This document shows, one piece after another, positions 49,340 through 58,386 of a stretch of DNA of 64,000 bases. The notes under the pieces are model-generated. The model saw only the letters and a program-made list of their open reading frames with translations. It did no database searches and was not told where the DNA came from. A program made the translations under genes and the position numbers. This DNA comes from Streptomyces nodosus (GTDB lineage: Bacteria > Actinomycetota > Actinomycetes > Streptomycetales > Streptomycetaceae), in NCBI RefSeq assembly GCF_008704995.1, contig NZ_CP023747.1:310001-374000 (forward strand), in the 5' to 3' direction. How positions within the stretch are numbered: position 1 is the stretch's first letter; every line of letters starts with the position of its first letter.

Positions 49340-49774
49340 AGACCCTTGGCAGCCAGCGAGATGACCATCTCGTCGACGCCGGTCAGGCGCTTCTGCCGCT
49401 TCTTGACGATCTTCGGTTCGAAGCAGCCGTCCCGGTCGCGGGCATGGCGATCTCCGCCGGTCCCACGTCGGTCAGCGCGGTCTTGGAGCGCTTGCCGTTG
49501 CGGGAGTTGCCGCCGTTCTTGCCCGCCGGATCGTGCTTGCCATAGCCGTGGCGGGGTGGTCGGTGATCTCGCCTTCCAGGGCGGACTCCAGCAGCCGTTC
49601 GGTCAGCTGCTGGAGCAGCCCGCCCTCGCAGGTGAGCTACAGGCCCTCGGCCTGGGCCCGGCTCACCAACTCGTCGATCAGCCGGTCGTCCACGGCCTTC
49701 GCCGACACAGCCGCCGCCGACTCGACAGCCTCGTGCTCGGCCACGTTCCCACTGGTCATCGATGCATCTTCCAT
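49340..49774 (-). pseudogene. IS256-family transposase N-terminal remnant
   Basis: ATG 49774: EDASMTSGNVAEHEAVESAA, AVSAKAVDDRLIDELVSRAQ, AEGL, then TAG (49638-49636 on the minus strand, CAG to TAG), LTCEGGLLQQLTERLLESAL, EGEITDHP, several frame changes, and finally EMVISLAAKGLTTGEVQA near 49340. These are the first 150 residues or so of a mutator-type transposase, before the catalytic core. The rest is missing; the 3' edge is joined to the FDDIGTVDELAAKADEAK frame. Confidence 0.7.
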
Positions 49775-49835
49775 GATCGGGAGTTACACCGAACGATGTA
49801 CAGTCCCCGTTTTCGCGGCCGGTCGGACGGGCGGA

Positions 49836-50669
49836 TCAGCGCAGTCCGGCGAAGAGATCGTTCTCGGGCATGGTCGCACCGGTGGCGTCCTGGACACGTA
49901 CGAAGGTCTCCATGCCCATCAGCTCGCCGAACCTCTCCTTGCCCATCTTGAGGAAGAAGATGTTCTCACCCTGACTGGCGTGCGCGGCCAACGCGTCGAA
50001 CTTCTGACCGCTGAACGCGATGGTGTCCACCCATGTGGTGATCTCGTCGTCCGGGAGGCCGATCTCGGCCATCGCGGCGGCCTCGGCAGGATCCGGCTCC
50101 GGCATGTCCTCATGAAACTCGCGCATGATTTCGCCGAACCGCTGCATCATCGAGCGGGGCATCGTGGTCCAGTACACCTTCGGTGTCAGCCCGGTCATCT
50201 CCAGCGCCGCCATCGTGATGCGGTGGGCCTGGATGTGGTCCGGGTGGCCGTAGAAGCCGTTCTCGTCGTAGGTGACGACCACATCGGGTCGGTAGTGCCG
50301 CATGATATCCGCGAGTCGGGCCGCGCCTTCCTGCACGGGGGTCTGCCAGAAGGATCCGGGGGCGTCATTGCTCGGCCAGCCCATCATCCCGGAGTCCGCG
50401 TAGTCCAGCATCTCAAGATCGCTGATCTTCAGGACGTCACAGCTCGCGTCAAGTTCTTGACGGCGCATCAAGGCGACCGCCGCCGGATCGTGCCCGGGAT
50501 CGCCCGGCTTGACACCACCCGGTCCGTCACCGCAACCGCCGTCCGTACACGTCACGAGAACCGTGCGGATGCCCTCCGCCGCGTACCGCGCGAGGACCCC
50601 TCCGGTGCCCGTGGCCTCGTCGTCGGGGTGGGCATGTACTGCCATGAGCGTCAAGGGCCGGTCAGTCAT
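49836..50669 (-). CDS. PIG-L family deacetylase, mycothiol conjugate amidase (Mca)-like
   Basis: 277 residues from ATG 50669 behind AGGAGGA. Zinc site: LMAVHAHPDDEATGTGGVLA (H-P-D-D) and GFYGHPDHIQAHRITMAALE (H-P-D-H); also VLVTCTDGGCGDGPGGVKPG, MRRQELDASCDVLKISDLEM and LDYADSGMMGWPSNDAPGSF, which are the substrate-pocket regions of Mca/MshB enzymes. Mca cleaves mycothiol S-conjugates to mercapturic acids during detoxification. Chromosomal mca usually lies elsewhere, so this may be a second copy with another substrate. Single gene. Confidence 0.85.
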   Translation of the reverse strand: MTDRPLTLMAVHAHPDDEATGTGGVLARYAAEGIRTVLVTCTDGGCGDGPGGVKPGDPGHDPAAVALMRRQELDASCDVLKISDLEMLDYADSGMMGWPSNDAPGSFWQTPVQEGAARLADIMRHYRPDVVVTYDENGFYGHPDHIQAHRITMAALEMTGLTPKVYWTTMPRSMMQRFGEIMREFHEDMPEPDPAEAAAMAEIGLPDDEITTWVDTIAFSGQKFDALAAHASQGENIFFLKMGKERFGELMGMETFVRVQDATGATMPENDLFAGLR

Positions 50670-50959
50670 GAAACAGTCCTCCTGCAGAGATACGTCCTGG
50701 TCCCCGTGCGCGGCGGGCGTACCGCGATCTTGGGGCCCGGACCCTGGTGGGACGGACGCCTTGTGGTCTCCGTGTTCCCCGCCCGTGCGGCGCCGGTCCC
50801 TCAGTCGATGCAACCGCGCCGGCCGGACCATCTGTTCCCGGGACGGCCGCTCGACCTTCCAGACGCAGGCGTTCAACAAGAACGAGACACAGACGCTGTC
50901 CCGTCTCATCAGATCGTGCAGAGATGGGGCCGCCGACCTGCGGGGTGACAGGTTGAGCC
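50670..50959. other. PIG-L promoter region
   Basis: 290 bp without a gene. It should contain the promoter for the minus-strand PIG-L gene; no dyad or obvious -35/-10 seen. Confidence 0.35.
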
Positions 50960-51302
50960 GTGGCTCACGAACGACACCGCCGAGGACTGGCGGCCCGGGG
51001 TCCGAGTGGCTGCATCGCCCTGGACTGCCGCGCAGTCAGTACCTCCATGGTGGACGGCGCCCTGCACCTGACCGTCACCGCGCGCACCCTGCTGCGCGAT
51101 CTGGCCGTCTTCCCCGACCGGCTGGCCACGTCACTGGGCCTGGCCCCACACGACCTGGTGGTGGACCAGTCCCTGCTCACGCTTCTCCCCGGAGAGGCCC
51201 GCACCGGCTCGCCACCCGAAACGGGACACCTGTCCCCCTCGCTCATTCCCGCCCGACCTGCTCGACCCGGCCATCCGCTCCGCGGACGACCTCACCGCCT
51301 GA
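50960..51302 (+). pseudogene. C-terminal fragment of a GH2 beta-mannosidase/galactosidase-like gene
   Basis: The frame carries LDCRAVSTSMVDGALHLTVT, ARTLLRDLAVFPDRLATSLG, VVDQSLLTLLPGEARTGS, the Ig-like C-terminal domain of GH2 mannosidases (VTVxARTLLRDL...LLPGE). After one frame change near 51240 it ends AHSRPDLLDPAIRSADDLTA at 51302, a normal GH2 C-terminus. The catalytic domain and sugar-binding domain are absent. Together with the GH3 remnant 1 kb on, it points to a lost glycoside-utilisation cluster. Confidence 0.5.
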
Positions 51303-51627
51303 CAGTGCGGACGTGACGTGGTGCCGCCGCTGCCGGCGGCCTGGTCCTGCACCCGACTGACCTCGTGGACCGGGCCGCAGCGAGGGGCTGCGGCTGCACG
51401 GGGAGGGCATCACCCTGGTCACACCGTTCGCTTGACAGGCTCGACGAAGCCGGGCGCGACCGTGTCGGTGAGGCGCGGGTCGGGACTGCCACCGGCCATG
51501 GAGGTGGACAGGAGCAAGCCGAGCAAGCTGCTCAAGCTCGTCCGGATGGTCAAGGCCGCCCTCGTTCTCGTCGAAGACGAAGTGCGCGGTCATGCGCGTG
51601 CGATGAGTGGCGTCTGTCGGCGGGATC
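51303..51627. other. 325-bp gap
   Basis: No gene supported. Short minus-strand frame (TAHFVFDENEGGLDHPDELE) has no recognisable family. Confidence 0.35.
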
Positions 51628-52074
51628 TCACCGAGAGGGCCGAGGCGTGTGCCCTGAAGCCAGAATGATCACGTTCGCGGCATCGTTCGAGGCCATCATG
51701 TGATCAGCTCCGCGTCGCTCGGACGTCGGGCGGACAGTGGAAGGTACGTGGTTAACCAGACCGCTGGCACTTGGGCGGAGATCGCGTCCGTCCAGAACTT
51801 CAATGTCGGTGATGGTGGTGCGGGAAGGATCCAAGCTCAGCCAGATGACATCCATGCCGTCGCGTTCAAGTTGGATCACCGAGGAACCCGACGAACCGGG
51901 CGGCGCGGTCAGCAGGTTGATGCAAGTTGCGGTACAGGTGCACGGGCCGTGGTAGGGCAGGCCAGCGACCGCCCCGGCCAGCGGTTCACCCTCGGCACGC
52001 AGCAGTTCGGCGATCTCGGTAGCAAGTGCTGGGAACACATCCGCCAGTCGTGGGTACAGCGCACCTGTCACCAC
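51628..52074 (-). CDS. Conserved hypothetical protein, probably extended at the 3' end
   Basis: 148 residues from ATG 52074: YPRLADVFPALATEIAELLR, AEGEPLAGAVAGLPYHGPCT, CTATCINLLTAPPGSSGSSV, IQLERDGMDVIWLSLDPSRT, TITDIEVLDGRDLRP. The CTCTxTCxNLLTAPPGS core recurs in a small Streptomyces hypothetical family. The last 40 residues (HVPSTVRPTSERRGADHMMA) look non-native, suggesting that the true stop was lost. No function can be given. Confidence 0.5.
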   Translation of the reverse strand: MVTGALYPRLADVFPALATEIAELLRAEGEPLAGAVAGLPYHGPCTCTATCINLLTAPPGSSGSSVIQLERDGMDVIWLSLDPSRTTITDIEVLDGRDLRPSASGLVNHVPSTVRPTSERRGADHMMASNDAANVIILASGHTPRPSR

Positions 52075-52339
52075 GGCACCCTATGTGGCAGGCCCTGAGA
52101 AACACCAGAGGTCAAGGCGTTCGGCGCGGGCTGTGCACCATTCCCGGACCAGGCCGTGAGGGATAGCCTTCGGCGGCCGTTCCCATGAACGCGGCCTTGT
52201 CTCCCCTCACTTTGCTCCCTGTTCCACGGAGGGCGAATCGGCATGCTCTGAACGAGGGGGTGAAGTCGAGTGACCGAACGGCTCACGCAGGCCGGTGCCG
52301 ACGAGTCGGTCCGCCATCCGTGGCGGATCCGTCCTCGCC

Positions 52340-54010
52340 GGTAAGCGATCGGGTGGCCGATCTGCTGAGCGTATGACTCTGGCGGAGAAGATCGGGCAGC
52401 TCGGCTGGCGGAGGCGGCGGCCGGCCTGGGCCAGCTCACGAGGGTCTACGGCACCGCGCCCGTGGCGCCGGCAGCGGGGCTGGAGCGGCTGCGCCTGCTG
52501 CGGCGGACCGTCGTTGCGGCGAACCGGTCAGGATCCCGGCACTCGTGCACGAGGAGTGCCTCACCGGACTTCTGTCGTTGACTGCCACGGTCTTCCCCAC
52601 ACCGCTCGCCTTGGGCCCGTCCTTCGATCCGGGCTTGGTGGAGAAAATGGCCGCGGCCATCGGGGACAGTCTGCGCAGGCTCGGCGTCCACCTGGGTCCG
52701 GCGCCCGTCCTCGATGTGACGCGCGACTACCGGTGGGGCTGCACGGAGGAGACCATCGGTGACGATCCCCATCTGGTCGCGACCCTGGGCGCCGCCTATG
52801 TCCGCGGTCTGGAGGGCGCGGGTGTGGCGGCCACGGTCAAGCACTTCGCCGGGTACTCGGCCTCGGCGGGCGGGCGCAACATGGCTCCTGTGGCGTGCGG
52901 CCCCCGCGAGTTCACCGATGTCATCCTGGAGCCGTTCGTGGCCGGGCTGCGTGACGGCGGGGCGCGTGCCGTCATGGCGTCGCAGACCGATGTCGACGGG
53001 GTTCCCACCATCGCGGACCAGCATCTGCTGACCGATGTGCTCCGCGGCGAACTCGGCTTCACCGGCCTTGTCCTGGCCGACTATTTGGCGGTCTGGAACC
53101 TCAAGAACAAGCACGGGGTGGTGGATTCACGCGGGGAGGCGGCCGCGGTGGCTGCGGCGCGTGACGCCGACGTCTGCGTCCTGACGCTCGGTGACCGGGC
53201 CGGGCTGTTCGGCCTGGGCACCTCCGGTGAGGGGTGCGATGCCCAGACCCTGGCGCTGCCGGGCCGGCAGGCCGAACTCGCGCAGGCGGTCCTGGACACC
53301 GGTACGCCCACGGTCGTCGTGCTGATCTCAGGGCGCCCTTACGCACTGGGGGATGTGGCCGGGCGTGCTGCGGCCGTCGTGCAGACGTTCTTTCCCGGTG
53401 AGGAGGGGGCGACCGCGATCGCGGGGGTGTGTCCGGCCGGGTCGAGCCGTCGGGACGGCTGCCGGTGAGCATGCCTGGCCACGCGGGTGCCGCGCTGGGG
53501 AGCTACCTGCATCCGCCGATGGCCGGCGCCACCGAGGTGAGTGCCACTGATCCCACGCCGCTGTACGCGTTCGGGCACGGGCTCACGTGGACGACTTTCG
53601 GGTACGAGGATCTGGCGCTGGATGCCGATGTCATCCCTACCGATGGGACCGTACGGATCAGTGCCACCGTGTGTAACGAGGGGCAGCGGGCGGGCACCGA
53701 GGTGGTGCAGCTGTAACTTTCCGATCCGGTGGCCTCGGTGGTGCGGCCGGTTCGCTGGCTCGCCGGCTGGGCGCGGGTGCGGCTCGAACCGGGGTGTGCC
53801 GCCAGGGTGGAGTTCACCGTCCACGCCGACCGGGTGTCCTTCACCGGGCAGGACCTGCGGCGCAAGGTGGAACCCGGTCTGATCCACGTCGAGGTGGGGC
53901 GGTCGAGTGTGGACCTCCCCCTGCGTGGGTCGTTCGTCCTCGACGGCCCAGATCGGGTCGTGGGCTTGGACCGGGTTCTCACCGTGCCGGTGCGCGTCAC
54001 CGCGTTATGA
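52340..54010 (+). pseudogene. GH3 beta-glucosidase/xylosidase, deleted and multiply broken
   Basis: Start region VADLLS...MTLAEKIGQLG (two frames), GLGQLTRVYGTAPVAPAAGL, then after a frame change IPALVHEECLTGLLSLTATV, FPTPLALGPSFDPGLVEKMA, LGVHLGPAPVLDVTRDYRWG, TEETIGDDPHLVATLGAAYV, GVAATVKHFAGYSASAGGRN, GFTGLVLADYLAV (nucleophile Asp). From there the text jumps to EAAAVAAARDADVCVLTLGD, missing about 150-200 residues. Another frame change near 53430 continues GRLPVSMPGHAGA, DPTPLYAFGHGLTWTTFGYE; TAA at 53714-53716 (Tyr codon TAC to TAA), then SDPVASVVRPVRWLAGWARV and the fibronectin-III-like end. Certainly inactive. Confidence 0.8.
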
Positions 54011-55219
54011 GCTGTCGGTGACCGTCTCGCGCGAGCTGCGCGGGACCCGTCCGATCAGCTGGTCGGCCAGGAGGACGGCCAACGCCGCGGCGGCCAGCAG
54101 GCCGCCGGCGAGCGTGACGCTGCGGACGCCGAAATCGGACAGGACCAGGCCGCCGAGCACGGCTCCGGCGGCCGTCCCCGCGTTGAACACCGCGTTACCG
54201 CCGGCGGAGGCGATATAGAGGTTGCCGGGGGCGACGGCCAGGAGTTCGCTGGTCAGCGTAGTGATCATGGTGAACAGTGCGACGCCTGAAACCGCCATCA
54301 GCACGGCCGCAAGGAGCGGCACCGTCCCCACCAGATACATGCCGATCAGTGACACGGACAGCAGAGCCACCGGCACCGTCGTGGCCAGCCTCGGGTGATG
54401 GTCCGCGAGGTGGCCGGCGACGGCCACCGAGGCGATGCCGACCGCACCGCGCAACAGCAGCAGGGGGCTGACCGCCTGCATGGAGAACCCGCTGACGTCC
54501 GTGAGGAAGGGCACCGTGTAGGTGAACGCCATCGACAGGCCTGTCATGGCCAGCACGATCGTCACGAGCAGCACGGTGTAACGGGGTGTGTCCGGGGCGG
54601 TGGTGTGGGAGGCAGGCGTCTGCGTGACGGCGGTGGAGGGCAGGAAGACGACGACGGTGACCAGTGCGATCAGGCCGATCCCGCTCAGCGCCACGAACGC
54701 CGCGCGCCACCCTGCCTGCTGGCCGATCCAGCTTCCGGCGGGGACGCCGAGGATCGTCGCCATCGAGCCGGCCCCGTACACCATGGCGACGATCCGGCCT
54801 CGTACCGACGGCGGGAACAGGCCTGTGGCGGTGACCGTGACCACTGCCCAGAAGACGGCGTGCACCAGTGCCGTCACAGCCCGGGAAGCCAGCAGCAGGG
54901 CGAAGTTCGGGGCGGCGGCCGAGCTCAGGCCAGCCAGCACGAACAGTGTCATCAGGCCCAGCAGGAGTGGGCGGCGTGGTATTCGGCGGGTGGCGTAGGT
55001 CAGTGGGACGGTGAGCAGTGTCACGGTCAGGGCGTACCCGGTGACGAGTTGGCCTGTGGCCGACAGTGATACTCCGAGGCCGGAGGAGATCTGTGGGAGC
55101 AGGCCGGCCGGTAGGTTCTCCGTGGTCACGATGCAGAATGTGGCGGCCATGAGCGCGCCCAGTGCCGCGATCGCGGCCGGTGTGGCCTCGGTGCCGGGGC
55201 CGGCCAGCCATCGGCGCAC
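54005..55219 (-). CDS. MFS transporter, DHA1 family
   Basis: 404 residues, GTG start at 55219. Twelve helices expected: AAIAALGALMAATFCIVTTE NLPAG (the usual TM1 of AraJ/CmlA-like exporters), VTGYALTVTLLTVPLTYATR, RIPRRPLLLGLMTLFVLAGL (motif A-like), GVPAGSWIGQQAGWRAAFVA, and the second half from RYTVLLVTIVLAMTGLSMAF on to VRSVTLAGGLLAAAALAVLL. Related to sugar-efflux and chloramphenicol-resistance exporters. Its stop overlaps the end of the convergent GH3 remnant; three bases separate its start from the stop of the ParB-like chimera upstream, so both are on one transcript. Confidence 0.88.
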   Translation of the reverse strand: MRRWLAGPGTEATPAAIAALGALMAATFCIVTTENLPAGLLPQISSGLGVSLSATGQLVTGYALTVTLLTVPLTYATRRIPRRPLLLGLMTLFVLAGLSSAAAPNFALLLASRAVTALVHAVFWAVVTVTATGLFPPSVRGRIVAMVYGAGSMATILGVPAGSWIGQQAGWRAAFVALSGIGLIALVTVVVFLPSTAVTQTPASHTTAPDTPRYTVLLVTIVLAMTGLSMAFTYTVPFLTDVSGFSMQAVSPLLLLRGAVGIASVAVAGHLADHHPRLATTVPVALLSVSLIGMYLVGTVPLLAAVLMAVSGVALFTMITTLTSELLAVAPGNLYIASAGGNAVFNAGTAAGAVLGGLVLSDFGVRSVTLAGGLLAAAALAVLLADQLIGRVPRSSRETVTDSS

Positions 55220-55222
55220 CCC

Positions 55223-55969
55223 TCAGCTCCTGTGGCCGAGCGTGGTCGTCCGGCCGCGGGTGAGTTTGGTGTCGTCGGTGTGGACGAGGGGCACGGTCTC
55301 GGTGATGCCTCGGCCCTCGGCCAGCCGCAGGCTGACATCGAGGATGTGCAAGGAGAAGTCGGCCGACAGGAAGGGCTGTCCGCCGGTCAGGATTGTCTGC
55401 GCCATGTCGGCGATGCCTGCTCCGACGGTGAGGTCGTGGGTGTCGTCCCGCGCCTCCAGCCCAGTACCACCGGCGCGCAGACCACCGCGGATGTCCGCAA
55501 CCCTGCGGGCCGAAACCCCCGCGAAGGAGGCCAGAGCCCGGTCGGACCATTCCGGATGCACGCCGAGGATCCGCTCCACGGCCGCGGTCCGGTCCGCACG
55601 CGTCAGCGGAAGGCCGTGCCTCATGTTCACAGCGACCGACAAAAGGAATGCGTCCTCCTCGTCACCGTCGAAGAACTGCACCAAAATCACCGTGTCCCCG
55701 CGCATCTCCGCAGCCCGCACACGGTGCATCCCGTCAATGACCCTCATCGTCGAACGGTGCACGACAATAGGCGGGAGTTCCGATTCCAGCCCGGCCAGAA
55801 GCCGGACATGCGACACGTCCTCCCCCGCCGTACGCACAACAACCCCACCCGCCAACAAGGCCGGCGACAAACGCTCGACAGGGCAATCCACCAACTCCGC
55901 CCCGCCCAACAAGGCCAGGCGCTCCGAACCGCCACCCGCGTGCACCCCCGCAGGCCCGCCGCCGTTCAA
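55223..55969 (-). CDS. ParB-like (StrR/NovG-type) N-terminus fused to a Gfo/Idh/MocA tail
   Basis: 248 residues. Residues 20-150 form a ParB/StrR-like domain: LVDCPVERLSPALLAGGVVV, ESELPPIVVHRSTMRVIDGM, HRVRAAEMRGDTVILVQFFD, GDEEDAFLLSVAVNMRHGLP, LTRADRTAAVERILGVHPEW, SDRALASFAGVSARRVADIR; this is the DNA-binding region of pathway-specific regulators of antibiotic clusters. Instead of the second HTH and C-terminal domain, the protein then reads VGAGIADMAQTILTGGQPFL, SADFSLHILDVSLRLAEGRG, which is the C-terminal helix and end of a Gfo/Idh/MocA sugar dehydrogenase. I infer a fusion by deletion. May still bind DNA. Confidence 0.65.
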   Translation of the reverse strand: MNGGGPAGVHAGGGSERLALLGGAELVDCPVERLSPALLAGGVVVRTAGEDVSHVRLLAGLESELPPIVVHRSTMRVIDGMHRVRAAEMRGDTVILVQFFDGDEEDAFLLSVAVNMRHGLPLTRADRTAAVERILGVHPEWSDRALASFAGVSARRVADIRGGLRAGGTGLEARDDTHDLTVGAGIADMAQTILTGGQPFLSADFSLHILDVSLRLAEGRGITETVPLVHTDDTKLTRGRTTTLGHRS

Positions 55970-56663
55970 ATGCGCCCCCCCACCCCAGGATTAGGTGATC
56001 GTCACACAGAACCAATACGTTCCATCGGACACACACCGCCCACACGCGAGGCGTTCACCACTCGAACGAACGAAAGTTTCGACATCCTGCAAGAAATATT
56101 CTGCTGAAACTAAAACAGCGAAAGCCAACCAGTCAAGACCACCCACAACCACCCCCGAGGCCAGGACACCGGCACCCACCACCCGACAGGGAGGAACCGC
56201 CTCCGCTTGAGCCCCGGCCGACGGAGACAGCCGCGGCCGAGGCAGGTACTCCGACGTACCGACTTCACCGGACGTTCGGGCTACGGGCCGTTCATCGAGG
56301 GGGCATCCCCCGGAAAGAAAGAGCGCCCGCCCGCCGTCCGCGGCTCCCTCCGCTTCCCGGCCCGCGCCGTGGTCACCTACAGCTTCTCTGATGCGCACGC
56401 GCATACGCCCTGCCAGGCCGGCCGAGTGGCTGCGCACCCCCAACAAGCGTCCCGTGGAGCGGGCAACGCCGCTCAACCGCGGGACGCGGTACACCGGGGC
56501 GAGGGCCGGCCACCGCAGGTGCCGCCACAACCCCACTGGCGGTGGCCTCTCCGGCGGGGGCAACCGGCGCGTACGACCGTTCGTCGCACGAGGGATACCG
56601 CTCACCGCAGACGGTCGACCGGATGGTGTTCAACCAGGCACCGGATTCATACCGTCCGGGATC
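55970..56663. other. 694-bp region without a gene
   Basis: No gene supported; long frames here are Arg/Pro-rich shadows. At 56071-56125 there is an AT-richer island including AACGAAAGTTTCGAC and a widely spaced GTTTC (56076-56080)...GAAAC (56106-56110) pair, possibly the promoter/operator of the ParB-like gene, whose relatives (StrR) bind long GTTCGA-type dyads. Confidence 0.4.
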
Positions 56664-57989
56664 ATGAGTGCTCCTGTTGCTCCCCCGGGATGGAGCCGCT
56701 GGCTGATTCCGCCCGCCGCTCTGTCGGTCCACCTGTCCATCGGCCAGGCCTACGCCTGGAGCGTGTTCAAACCGCCCCTGGAGTCCGCGCTCCACCTCGA
56801 CGGCACCGAAAGCGCGCTGCCGTTCCAACTGGCCATCGTGATGCTCGGTCTGTCCGCCGCGTTCGGCGGCACGCTCGTGGAGCGCAACGGACCGCGCTGG
56901 GCGATGACCGTCGCCCTGGTCTGTTTCTCCTCCGGATTCCTGATCGCCGCACTGGGTGCGCAGACCGAGCACTACTGGCTGATCGTCCTGGGCTACGGGT
57001 TCGTCGGCGGCATCGGACTGGGCATCGGCTACATATCGCCCGTCTCCACCTTGATCAAGTGGTTCCCAGACCGACCCGGCATGGCCACCGGCATCGCCAT
57101 CATGGGCTTCGGCGGCGGCGCGCTGATCGCCTCACCCTGGTCGGCGCAGATGCTGGATTCGTTCGGCGCCGACCACTCGGGGATCGCCCTCGCCTTCCTC
57201 GTGCACGGGTTGTCGTACGCCGTTTTCATGTCCCTGGGTGTCCTGCTGGTGCGGGTGCCGCGCGCCAAGGAACCGGTCGGGAGCGGGCAGAGCGCCTTCG
57301 CCGGCGTTCAGGTATCCGCCCGCAGCGCTGTGCGCACCCCCCAGTTCTGGTGCCTGTGGCTCGTGCTCTGCATGAACGTGACCGCCGGCATCGGCATCCT
57401 GGAGAAGGCCGCCCCGATGATCGCGGACTTCTTCGCGGACACCTCCACCCCGGTGTCGGCGTTCGCGGCCGCCGGCTTCGTCGCTCTGCTGTCGGCGGCC
57501 AACATGGCGGGCCGCATCGGCTGGTCCTCGACCTCGGACCTGATCGGGCGCAAGAACATCTACCGCGTCTATCTGGGCGTCGGGGCGCTGATGTATCTGC
57601 TGATCGCGTCGTTCGGCGACTCGTCCAAGCCCCTGTTCGTCCTGTGCGCGCTCGTGATCCTCTCCTTCTACGGAGGCGGATTCGCGACGATCCCCGCCTA
57701 CCTCAAGGACCTGTTCGGGACCAATGAGGTCGGCGCGATCCACGGCCGGCTGCTCACCGCCTGGTCGACCGCGGGTGTCCTCGGCCCGCTGATCGTGAAC
57801 TGGATCGCCGACCGCCAGGAGGAGGCCGGCAAGCACGGATCGGCCCTCTACGGTCTCTCGTTCATGATCATGATCGGGCTGCTCGTCATCGGGTTCATCG
57901 CCAACGAGTTCGTACGGCCCGTCCACCCGCGTCACCACATTCCCGCACCGAAGGAGGCCGCCGATGGCCGACACCAGCAGCACGCCTGA
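56664..57989 (+). CDS. OFA-family MFS transporter (oxalate/formate or lactate-type)
   Basis: 441 residues from ATG 56664. OFA signature at the N-terminus: WLIPPAALSVHLSIGQAYAW, SVFKPPLESALHL; further GYGFVGGIGLGIGYISPVST, LIKWFPDRPGMATGIAIMGF, GGGALIASPW (a very conserved OFA block), TPQFWCLWLVLCMNVTAGIG, NMAGRIGWSSTSDLIGRKNI, ATIPAYLKDLFGTNEVGAIH and GRLLTAWSTAGVLGPLI. Twelve membrane helices. Moves small mono- or dicarboxylates. Followed, with overlapping reading frames, by a 42-residue membrane peptide that normally accompanies this transporter. Confidence 0.9.
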   Translation: MSAPVAPPGWSRWLIPPAALSVHLSIGQAYAWSVFKPPLESALHLDGTESALPFQLAIVMLGLSAAFGGTLVERNGPRWAMTVALVCFSSGFLIAALGAQTEHYWLIVLGYGFVGGIGLGIGYISPVSTLIKWFPDRPGMATGIAIMGFGGGALIASPWSAQMLDSFGADHSGIALAFLVHGLSYAVFMSLGVLLVRVPRAKEPVGSGQSAFAGVQVSARSAVRTPQFWCLWLVLCMNVTAGIGILEKAAPMIADFFADTSTPVSAFAAAGFVALLSAANMAGRIGWSSTSDLIGRKNIYRVYLGVGALMYLLIASFGDSSKPLFVLCALVILSFYGGGFATIPAYLKDLFGTNEVGAIHGRLLTAWSTAGVLGPLIVNWIADRQEEAGKHGSALYGLSFMIMIGLLVIGFIANEFVRPVHPRHHIPAPKEAADGRHQQHA

Positions 57990-58092
57990 CCGGCGGGCAC
58001 TGATCGCCCTCTCCTGGCTGTGGGTTGGAGCGCCCCTGTGCTACGGCCTCTACGAACTCGTCCTGAAGGCCAAACAGCTCTTCACCGGGTGA
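57964..58092 (+). CDS. MFS transporter small subunit (42 aa)
   Basis: Read directly: ATG 57964 to TGA 58090-58092, MADTSSTPDRRALIALSWLW, VGAPLCYGLYELVLKAKQLF, TG. One hydrophobic helix (ALIALSWLWVGAPLCYGLYE). Peptides of this pattern follow OFA-type transporters in Actinobacteria and are called the MFS small subunit. Its start overlaps the transporter end by 26 bases in another frame, with GAAGGAGG just upstream, so it is translationally coupled. Confidence 0.8.
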   Translation: MADTSSTPDRRALIALSWLWVGAPLCYGLYELVLKAKQLFTG

Positions 58093-58386
58093 GGCCACGG
58101 ACGCCGTTGTGCCGATGAGTCCTGATCAGACTGCCGGACCGGGCCGCAGCCGGAGACCGGACGGCCCGGCGGCCGGACGCCACGGTTCGCGGGCCGCGCC
58201 GTCCGTGTCACCAGCCCCCTGGTCCGCCCCACACACCGGCTTGTCCGGCCGGTACTGCGGCGACCGGTTCGGCGGTGGGGCGGCCGACCTGTCGGCTCCG
58301 CCTTCACCCTCATCGAGCCGAACCACCCCGACCCGCTCGGCGCCACCACCGTGCTGCTGGAAGAGGACAGTTGCAGCATGCGCGCC
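58093..58386. other. Gap between transporter pair and IS21 remnant
   Basis: No gene supported. One plus frame contains GSAFTLIEPNHPDPLGATTV, LLEED, which looks like the end of some enzyme but is too short to name. Confidence 0.3.
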
